Assembly (NCBI RefSeq): GCF_000149955.1
Contig: NC_030988.1
Location: forward strand, 4,928,573 to 4,992,572
Direction: 5' to 3'
Source of the DNA: Fusarium oxysporum f. sp. lycopersici 4287
Lineage: Eukaryota > Ascomycota > Sordariomycetes > Hypocreales > Nectriaceae
Length of the DNA: 64,000 bases
The notes beneath the pieces were generated by a model. It had not been told where the DNA came from, made no database searches, and worked only from the letters and a program-made list of their open reading frames with translations. Of this stretch, positions 56,545-64,000 are shown piece after piece. The translations under genes were made by a program, and so were the position numbers. Position 1 is the stretch's first letter, and every line of letters starts with the position of its first letter.

Positions 56545-57882
56545 CTTAACGTACACAATAAGCATGCTGATTAAAAATCCCTTAACCTTACATCTAACTA
56601 TCTAATTAATTGATTCTTAACTAAATATTATGTCTCAATTTAATAAAGAGGCTTAAATCCTTCTTACACTTCAGGCATATTGGGCAAACCTAAAATTAAA
56701 TCTGTAATAAGCTGTAAAGGTCTATAATGTTAACTTCTTAACCATCTATACTTAATATAACAGTATCTCTATATATAGCAATTAAGTTCTAAAGTTATAG
56801 AAACTGAGTAATCTAAAGGAATAAGTTATAGTTCAGTATATCCTTAATTTAAATTTATATAGATTTCCTTTAAGGAGGAATAGACAAGCTTATGCCATAG
56901 CCAGCATTGCAGTCTCGAAGATCGACAATCTTAATAGCGGCGGGAACAGTGTCTCAGTGGAAACTTGAACCAGTGAAGAAATTTCCCGCTTGCTCCATTG
57001 AAAATTGTAAAAGCCGCTTGCCTCACTTGCAAACAAGTCAGTCTCAGATCCAGGAGAGAGTCCGATTATGCATTTTAACGGAAACGGTTTGGCTGTAAGG
57101 TCAAAGAAAGAAGCCTTAGCGCGTCATAGTTGCCAGGTGAAGCTTTTGTACAGGGCGCTACTGGGGGACTGGGCTATACCTACCCAGGAGCGGGGCGGGA
57201 TGACAGACCTCGCGCAATGGTCAAGACGCCTTCCTTTGTCATCTTACTTTATTGGCATGCAGATGTTAAGAAAGTAGCCCTAATTACACCAATCTTCTTA
57301 ACAATTGCACCTACTCAAGCTACTGAAGTTCGCGATGAAGCCTTGGTCAGTTGGAGGAGGGCTCGTAATAAATTCTGCTCGAATTGCCAGTGGCAGTGAG
57401 CTGGCCCATCATCTGCGTGATATTTCCACTTGGATGAAGCGTCTACGCTAGGATGACGCCTTTGCTAACACATCCAAGCATCCTCTCAGCCTCCAGGAGT
57501 ATCGTCGTGCGTTCTATCTTGCGACAACTCTAAGAGTTGGAGCAGCCTCACGGTTTGTCCATTTTGTAATACGCAGTTCTCATTGCCCATGTATTCGAAC
57601 GATACGACCGGCACAAGGAATGACATATAAAGCAATCCAATGATGGTTCAAGCTGTACCGAAACATCCGGCGTGAAGACACGACAGGAAGAAAGAGGCGC
57701 AAGAAAGCAAGATGCGATAGGCCGAGCGAACGATCGAAAGCATAAAGCATACAAAAAGAAACAAACGAAAAAGAAAAAGGCGAGGAAACTCACTCCTAGG
57801 TCACCTCTATACAGTTATAGCAACGCCGACATAATGTTGGCTTGCAAAGTGGTAATTATTCTCGCTTAAGAGCACACCACGC
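56545..57882. other. Intergenic region, AT-rich then repeat-like
   Basis: 56560-56890 is AT-rich without open frames. Between about 57000 and 57560 short frames shift and stop (for example LAHHLRDISTWMKRLR then a TAG at about 57450), suggesting an unidentified decayed coding repeat. No family can be named. Confidence 0.35.
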
Positions 57883-58740
57883 CTAGATCAGGACAAACGA
57901 AAGGATAACACAACAGGAGAGTATCACCCCCATCCCTACCCGCTGGTTCCTGCAGCTTCCTGCTCCATCAGCCTCCGTCGCACCTGGGGAATCCTCCCCG
58001 GTGGAGGACGGCCCTCCGTCCAAGGCTTCCGTAGGAGGATAGGGCCCCTTGCAGCCACCAGCACCCGTAGCGGCGTCGTTCTCCCCGTCTTCGGTGCAGT
58101 GACTTCGCCGCGGATCCACGCATTCGGAGAGCAGCGACTCACCATCGATGCCAATGTCAGGGTAACCGACCGGAACAGCTTCGGCGTTGAAATACACGTC
58201 GCATCGAGATGTTGTGACGGCCTGTCCGCCCAGGTTGGTGCTGATAGTAGAGACATAAGTCGTGACAAGCTCGACCAGACTCGAGTCTGTTGCCTGGTCC
58301 GTCAAGGAGTCTGGCAGACTGACGCCGATCGAATCGGTGTAAGTAAACTTGGTCTTGGTGCAGCTGGATGGATTGGATACTACCGCCTTGGCGTAGTAGT
58401 GCGTCTCGATAGAGGGTTCTGTTCTTGGGGCCGAGGAGCCAGAGGTTGAGGTAGGGAGGGCGGCAGACGTCGGAAGGCGGACCTCGATGGTAGTGACATC
58501 AACCACGGCGCGTCCGTCACCATTTTCGGTAGCCACGAAGTAGTCGGTGCGGCTGATGGTCCGCTCGGTCACGGGGGAGACGGTGAGAGGCGCCGTGAGC
58601 TCAACAGTCTCGGTCTGGTTATAATCAGGCACGATTTCCGTCGTGATGGAACGAACGACGACATAGTAGGTCGTGTCCCACGCGATAGACAGGCGTGCCA
58701 AAGCCAGGGGTAGAATGAGCGTCCTGAGCGGTGACAACAT
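57883..58740 (-). CDS. Putative GPI-anchored cell-surface protein
   Basis: Using ATG 58740 (codon 73 of a longer frame) gives 285 residues starting MLSPLRTLILPLALARLSIA, a clear signal peptide. The longer upstream start would bury it. The body is Thr/Ser-rich with repeated VTTxE/TTYV-type beta segments (VRSITTEIVPDY, VDVTTIEVRLP, VELVTTYVSTIS) and Cys residues (SCTKTKF, SRCDVYF, SECVDPRRSHC). A Gly/Ser/Pro-rich stretch follows and the C-terminus is hydrophobic (GVILSCCVILSFVLI). This layout fits a GPI-anchored wall or membrane protein. No enzyme domain is recognised; adhesion or wall structure is a guess. It lies alone between repeats. Confidence 0.65.
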   Translation of the reverse strand: MLSPLRTLILPLALARLSIAWDTTYYVVVRSITTEIVPDYNQTETVELTAPLTVSPVTERTISRTDYFVATENGDGRAVVDVTTIEVRLPTSAALPTSTSGSSAPRTEPSIETHYYAKAVVSNPSSCTKTKFTYTDSIGVSLPDSLTDQATDSSLVELVTTYVSTISTNLGGQAVTTSRCDVYFNAEAVPVGYPDIGIDGESLLSECVDPRRSHCTEDGENDAATGAGGCKGPYPPTEALDGGPSSTGEDSPGATEADGAGSCRNQRVGMGVILSCCVILSFVLI

Positions 58741-59920
58741 TGTGTCGAAGGTTGTCACAAATCTACAAACGCACAAATGCCAATTGCGCCATGATAAAGG
58801 CTGTTTCGTACCCACATGCCTATTATATATGTAAGTTAATACTCGACTTGAAACCACAAAATTGAGAGCAAGGGCCGGGCCAGGGCGACCAACACTAGCA
58901 ATGCAGGGTGTTATGTGCCTTGCCATTCTATACGTGGCTCCAGGGAAAATTGACATGGGTCAATAATTGTAATAAACCAGAGCCTGCGACGCCAATCCCG
59001 CCACGACCAGATCAAGAGAAGCTCCCTTATTAAGACATGCCCAAGCGCGCACCAGATCAGTAACCGTTGTGGCCTAAGTTCGAGATTTAAGAAGGCGTCG
59101 TCGGATGATGTTTACGCAGACGCAAATTTGTAATCGCCTACCGGCAAGCTGACGACATTATTAGTAAGCGTGCTTCCGGAAATTGCATCAGTCCCGGCCT
59201 AACATGCCTGCATTTACGTACTCAGTCGCACCAATTACAATCCATTGGCCATTGGCAAGGCAGATTTTAAGGATTTTATCATAAAGCGTTCTTCGCCCGT
59301 AACGGATTCAGTGGGGGTTTGCGGCGGCTGTTCTGAAACAGCGGAGAAACATCCCTTGCAAAAGAATCCTGGTGCTAGGCACGAACAACCTTGCTGCAGG
59401 CCGCTTGGAGCGGTTGGACTGTGACCGCACCATTTGTTGCTCGCGATGCTGGTGGCCGCCTCGGCCTCGTTGTTCGGAAATTGTACTATTTCTCAGCTTA
59501 ATTGGAGCTATTTCCCTCTTGGATCTTTGATAGAGCTTGCAAATCCACTAACAGGATATGTCTAGAAACGTTTACAGAAAGCTCCTTTGGCCCTCCGTTC
59601 ATTGCAGCGAATTTAAATCGTCGAATCTTGAATAACCAAAATTTTCCCAGATTGCAATCTGGTAGACGGATTCGCCAGACCAGACCGGCCTTTCAGTCTG
59701 AGATTGCTGAAGTTCTCCGGTCGGGTGACCTACGCCCACATAGTCCAAGAATACCTGAAACGTGGTTTGCGACATGATCGACATCAGATCATTGCCCTTC
59801 CTCCAGACGGAGGGAAAGATATGGGTATCTGAGACCGCTAGGCGTTTCATCCTTCGGACAATCTTTACCCGACTCGGATAAGCCCTATTTGCACGGCATT
59901 ATAATGTTGCCTAACGCAGC
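58741..59920. other. Promoter of the surface protein and intergenic DNA
   Basis: No gene recognised in about 1.2 kb. Short frames near 59502-59850 lack known domains. Confidence 0.35.
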
Positions 59921-60463
59921 CAGTGTGTCCAACAACCAAGTCAAGTAACTTGGTTGGTTGAGGTGGGGCCCCATATTGTTGGATTAGTGATAGCGCCTCG
60001 ATAAAAGAAACGTGTATTTTGTGGGTCCCCGGATATATCAATACCGGGTAGCGGGGAAAACACCTGTTAGATTGGCGGCTGGGAATGGGCTCCACTTCCC
60101 TTACTGCAAAAGAGGGGTGAAACCCCTCTCTGACAGACTGATCAAATAATCAAGTCGACGATCGATAATATCACCACATTCTGGTCCACACTTGGATACA
60201 CTCACCCCATCGTATTCGTGCGTATCTAACAACACCTAAAAGGACAGAACAGAGACAGAAGAGGAGGGACGAGATTGATCCGCACCTGTGAAAATTAACC
60301 CCATTTTTAATTGGACATCAACCGTACTCGCGTATCCAACACATATGTAGCCATCTGGCCTATGAGATCCGTTCTCCTGGAGGCAATAAACATTGATGCT
60401 GATGATGTGGGTCCTCTCCACCTCAACTAACCAAGTTACTTGACTTGGTTGTTGGACACACTG
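59921..60463. repeat. 46-bp inverted repeats flanking a solo LTR
   Basis: Arms at 59921-59966 and 60418-60463 are inverted copies of each other over 46 bp with one mismatch (containing CAAGTCAAGTAACTTGGTT). The right arm runs directly into a copia integrase fragment, and the left arm carries the same coding words inverted (LLDLVVGHT on the minus strand). So this is probably an inverted duplication of a piece of a copia-type polyprotein, later invaded by a solo LTR at 60065. Confidence 0.7.
60065..60231. mobile_element. Solo LTR, 167 bp, with target duplication ACACC
   Basis: Second copy of the family at 30956-31140, starting TGTTAGATTGGCGGC and ending CGTATCTAACA. It has an identical 5-bp target duplication ACACC at 60060-60064 and 60232-60236. 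Compared with the first copy it lacks about 18 bp in the middle (around TTCTTGTATCC). Confidence 0.88.
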
Positions 60464-60658
60464 AACTCACACCGACACTGACCAAATCCGGCCTCGCTTT
60501 GAAATGGTGGCCGTACCTCCTCAAGGCAGTGAATCGCATCCGGAATCTCTGTCCTACAGCGAGCATTTCCACTACTCAATACCAAATCTGGTATGGAAAT
60601 GTTCCTGATCTCAGCCATCTACGAGTTCTTGGCTCACGGGGATGGGCTCTACTCCCAC
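60445..60658 (+). pseudogene. Copia-type integrase fragment
   Basis: The plus frame reads LALKWWPYLLKAVNRIRNLC and YQIWYGNVPDLSHLRVLGSR, the conserved C-terminal integrase segment of Ty1/copia polyproteins (usually WxEA...NR.P...TPYExWxGxKPDxSHLRVFG). It is cut at its 3' end by the hAT insertion at 60659 and at its 5' end by the inverted repeat. No protease, reverse transcriptase or LTR of its own is seen. Confidence 0.7.
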
Positions 60659-62320
60659 CAGGGCTGCCGTCAGATCAATCAAATCAGATTAGGACCCAAA
60701 TCTGATCTGAACTGATAATTCACCATTCGAATCTGATCTGATTTGGTTGATTGATTGATATCAGATATATCATAGCTCACGTGAAGCTTCCCTCAGCCTT
60801 ATGACCCTACCGTTAGATTCTAATCGGCCTTATTACTTAAGCATAGGCCTCCAAGAGTGACACATCCTCCCCTAACCCAGTTCTTCAGTAGCTAGATCGA
60901 CTGAATGCTCAATCCAAGTAGAGAATGTTACTGTAAGCTGACAGTGAGATTCGCAAACTGAATGCCCTCTCGCAGTCGGTTGACATAGCCAGAATAGCAA
61001 GAACATTCAGTGCAAACCTACTCAAACGTAGAAAAGCATTGCTATAGTCAATCCACCAACGAATGGGGTCATCTACCTATTCTGATTCAAGCCTGCAATA
61101 CCTTTAAAGCTCACTGCCTGTTGCTAAGAGTTTTTATCTACTGCTTAAACCTACTTTGCTCAGGTTAGGGCGTCAATGAAGGCGTAATAAAGACACTCTC
61201 AGAGACATTATCGTCATTCTTCAAATACTAACGCTCAAAATAGACTTTAATGCTATCCTTTGCATCTTGAAGCTATTGTAGCTGTTCTGAGGAAGTTCAA
61301 TTAGTCNNNNNNNNNNNNNNNNNNNNNNNNNNNNNNNNNNNNNNNNNNNNNNNNNNNNNNNNNNNNNNNNNNNNNNNNNNNNNNNNNNNNNNNNNNNNNN
61401 NNNNNNNNNNNNNNNNNNNNNNNNNNNNNNNNNNNNNNNNNNNNNNNNNNNNNNNNNNNNNNNNNNNNNNNNNNNNNNNNNNNNNNNNNNNNNNNNNNNN
61501 NNNNNNNNNNNNNNNNNNNNNNNNNNNNNNNNNNNNNNNNNNNNNNNNNNNNNNNNNNNNNNNNNNNNNNNNNNNNNNNNNNNNNNNNNNNNNNNNNNNN
61601 NNNNNNNNNNNNNNNNNNNNNNNNNNNNNNNNNNNNNNNNNNNNNNNNNNNNNNNNNNNNNNNNNNNNNNNNNNNNNNNNNNNNNNNNNNNNNNNNNNNN
61701 NNNNNNNNNNNNNNNNNNNNNNNNNNNNNNNNNNNNNNNNNNNNNNNNNNNNNNNNNNNNNNNNNNNNNNNNNNNNNNNNNNNNNNNNNNNNNNNNNNNN
61801 NNNNNNNNNNNNCCGCCCCCCGATCATCAGTTGTAACCTCCTCGAGGACCCTCCACCCTTCGAGATATTCTAGGATGAAATCCATGATGGATGAGAGGTC
61901 ACAGATCCGGCGGTGACGACCGCTGCTCCCCCCCCCTTTTTATGTTCTCATCATCATATTGTAGACCAGCTCTAAGATATAACTAACTGCTCTAAGGACC
62001 TTCCCAGTTATCAGATGTCAGAACATCAGCTGTAAGAACTCTTTTTAAGGCGTCTGCTTCTAGCCTTAACTTCCAAATGAAGCTGTTAAGCTCAGACTGC
62101 TTGACTAAGACACGCTCAATCATCATATAAGTTGAGTTCCATCTTATAGTGTTGTTCTGTATGACTTTAAGCTTGGCGGTTGATTCTTCTGTAAGCTTAT
62201 ATGAGTCTACCTCCTCCTGCTCCTTTTTATGAGTTTTAAATGCTTCAGTGCGTTGTGAAGAGGCTTGGATGAACTTAATAATATTGTAAAGCTTCCCAAC
62301 CGGACCCTACTCAAGAATTA
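60659..62320 (-). mobile_element. hAT element copy with minus-strand transposase relic, spanning a gap
   Basis: The left end CAGGGCTGCCGTCAGATC at 60659 and about 400 bp after it match the hAT derivative at 35404. Minus-strand coding remains appear from C- to N-terminus: LSRFALNVLAILAMSTDCER (about 61010-61070), a stop-riddled segment at 61090-61300, then, beyond the gap, IMDFILEYLEGWRVLEEV (61830-61890) and KVIQNNTIRWNSTYMMIERV (about 62100-62160), a signature of hAT transposases. Preceding this is VGKLYNIIKFIQASSQRTEA (about 62240-62300). The right terminal repeat is not found in the window. It is a pseudogene copy. Confidence 0.7.
61307..61812. other. Assembly gap (506 N) inside the hAT copy
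   Basis: Undetermined bases within the hAT transposase relic; probably a collapse or break at a repeat. Confidence 1.
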
Positions 62321-62860
62321 TCAGCAGAAACGCATTGCGTTTCCTATTTTTGACCAATCATCGTGTAGCATTTTCGCCCCATATTTCCCCGATGGAAATA
62401 GGACATGCGAATCGGGCTCCCCCCAGGCTTGAGGTCCTGGGGGACTTGACGAAAGTCGCGCGGGTAGTCGACAGAGGCATTTTATTTTGTCAAACTTCAA
62501 CCACAACGATGTATCTAGCGATATGTATATAAAACGATAGAGAATAAAGCAATTAATTGATCAATCTCCATAGAGCCATTTTTTATTCATCATTGGCTAA
62601 AAAACACGGAAAAGAAAGCATCTAGCTCGGTGTCGAGACGAAAGCATGGTCTGAGCTCAGAGGCTGCTTACGAAATATCGTTACACCCTGGTCGATTGGT
62701 CTAGAGCTCAAACCAGTGAAAGGAGGGCTTGGACCGGACGGTATCCTGGTTGACTCCACAGTGGTTTCCTGAAACAGCTAGTTGAACTGAGTACAGGAAA
62801 AGCAAGCCGGTCTTCGGCTTTGGCGCATAGAAGCCTTGAGGAACGAAAGTTTTGGAGGTC
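62321..62860. other. Intergenic region, no gene recognised
   Basis: Only short frames. The hAT right end should lie here or may be deleted; I could not find it. Confidence 0.3.
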
Positions 62861-63904
62861 AGAGCAGATGGGCGTTCACGGCCTGCAAGAGTCTAAAGTG
62901 CGATTTTCCATTTTTATAAGTAGGAAAACAGGTCAAATTTGGTTTTGGTTTATTTTCCACCTGAGAGTATTGCAGCTGATTATTGTTCATGTTGTTATAT
63001 TCCTTTTCTAGAATTCTTTTGGTAGGTTGGCGGCTTCGATGTGGTCGGTTTGGCGAGTCTGATGGTGAAGCGACGATTGAATCAAGGGCAGGCGTCGAAA
63101 GGTTCACCGAGGCAGGACCCTGCCTAGTAGTGTTTGGCTCGCTAGAGGAAGACGTTGAGGCTGAGACAGGGAAAGGTTGAGTGACAGTGCTGCAACTGTC
63201 AGGCGTAGAGGAAGGGCTGGGGCCGGCTGCAGCACACGCTGCCTCTTTGTTGGCGTCTGGGCATGGTCAGGATAGTGCCGCTTTAGCGGTGGTGTATCGG
63301 GCTGGCCTGAGGATGAAGTTGGAGGACTTGGTGGAAGAGGGCTAGGTGTAGCCAGTGAATAGCAGGCAGCGCGTATATCCTGGAAACAAGAGGTAGCTGA
63401 GGATGCTTGCCGTTTTGGTGGCGCTGAGAGAGGCAAGACCGGTTGAGTTGTGGGGGTGGTGGTCTTGTCGAGAAAAGTCCAGGAATCGGGAACGACAATA
63501 AAGACATAGTCTCTTTGGAACCCTGGCGGATGGACCATAACGCGATGATCAATCAGGCCAGCGACTTTCCCTGTGCAGGTGAATTGGGCGTTAGGCAGGA
63601 ACTGGGAATCTCGCCTCTCGGTCATTTTCTTGCACAGGATGGCCCAGGGATTCGTGTGAATGGGAAAGATGACGAAGACCTGGAAAGGGTGGAAGCCTCT
63701 GAATGGAGTCTTGTCGGGGTTCCCAGGACCAAGATAAGTGGAAAGCTGGATGAAGCCACAGCACTTCAGTTGGGTGGCGTCCAGACCTGGGAGGAGGTCC
63801 TGTCGCAGCAAGGAGTGACCAGGGCCGGTGACAGGGCCAGCGAAGGAAACGATGGGCGGGACACAGGGGAAGCTGTCCATGGAGGCGAAGAGCCTGGGAA
63901 GCAC
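62861..63904 (-). CDS. Hypothetical Pro-rich protein, possibly frameshifted
   Basis: The minus frame 63104-63904 encodes 266 residues that I do not recognise. Its N-terminal half has a compact, Cys/Trp-containing region (e.g. FLGP/YLGPGNPDKTPFRGFH, FTCTGKVAGLIDHRVMVHPP and DYVFIVVPDSWTFLDK). Its C-terminal half is Pro/Ser/Thr-rich with basic patches (PLKRHYPDHAQTPTKRQRV). Just past its stop another frame (62859-63107) continues in the same style with SRQPTKRILEKEYNN, so a one-base frame change near 63105 is likely. Proteins of this look recur in repeat-rich fungal DNA, which may make it a repeat-encoded protein. The true start may lie closer to the window end. Confidence 0.4.
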
Positions 63905-63958
63905 GCTTTGGGCATATATCAGACGAGTTCATTCGAGGATGTGCATGGTTTCTTTTGG

Positions 63959-63983
63959 GTGGGGGGGGGGTGGGGGGGGGGTG
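63959..63983. repeat. Poly-G tract
   Basis: Two runs of ten Gs separated by one T near the window end. Such tracts are prone to length error. Confidence 0.8.
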
Positions 63984-64000
63984 CGTCATGACCCACGGCT

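Noticed and set aside
57548..57793. Cys/Phe-rich minus-strand frame
   Set aside because: It is the complement of a Lys/Arg-rich A-rich stretch; no evidence of a gene.
33271..62320. A single giant Starship-like element covering the transposon-rich half
   Set aside because: No DUF3435 captain recombinase or matching ends were found; the region is better explained by independent nested insertions.
63443..63991. 182-codon plus-strand frame
   Set aside because: Antisense to the Pro-rich hypothetical protein, with Gly/Trp composition caused by the complement of Pro codons and ending in the poly-G tract.

Overview
The window is nuclear DNA of a filamentous ascomycete (Pezizomycotina, probably Eurotiales such as Aspergillus or Penicillium). 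The evidence is short 43-61 nt introns with GT...AG ends and CTAAC/CTGAC-like branch sites, a fungal highly reducing polyketide synthase, a LaeA-like methyltransferase, a Zn2Cys6 regulator, a HET-domain relic and fungal transposon families (Crypton, Fot1/pogo, OrsD/RecQ-like elements). The order is inferred from protein resemblance, not proved. There are two assembly gaps, 43141-43579 and 61307-61812.

Layout. 1-8.1 kb: a secreted GH64 beta-1,3-glucanase, an unrecognised minus-strand gene, a broken Baeyer-Villiger monooxygenase and an F-box stub. 8.3-12.3 kb: pogo terminal-repeat debris, the C-terminal end of a RecQ-like helicase element, one unrecognised 296-codon gene, low-complexity DNA and a small MITE. 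12.7-18.1 kb: an apparently intact extra copy of the SAGA acetyltransferase GCN5, then a Sgs1/BLM-type RecQ helicase killed by three stops and four frameshifts. 19.4-32.2 kb: a compact biosynthetic block, all on the minus strand: LaeA-like methyltransferase, nine-exon HR-PKS (KS-AT-DH-cMT-ER-KR-ACP, 2516 aa when spliced) and a second SAM methyltransferase. A short-chain dehydrogenase (37.7-38.6 kb) and an intact Zn2Cys6 factor (44.9-46.9 kb) may belong to the same pathway but are separated from it by transposons.

33-63 kb is mainly a transposon graveyard: a GC-rich Crypton holding a hAT deletion derivative that itself holds a small inverted-repeat element; an OrsD-domain relic; a hAT element with an 8-bp target duplication inserted in a LINE tail; a Fot1/pogo element with ~70-bp terminal repeats; a HET relic; two solo LTRs with perfect 5-bp target duplications; a copia integrase fragment; and a second hAT copy spanning the gap. 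Between these lie a large unrecognised protein gene and a GPI-anchored surface protein. Nonsense codons replacing expected Trp codons and transition-biased repeat divergence suggest RIP.

No wholly new system is demonstrated. The most unusual arrangement is a retained GCN5 paralogue beside a dead helicase, within 6 kb of a LaeA-like methyltransferase plus HR-PKS pair. This raises the testable idea of a cluster-linked chromatin regulator.
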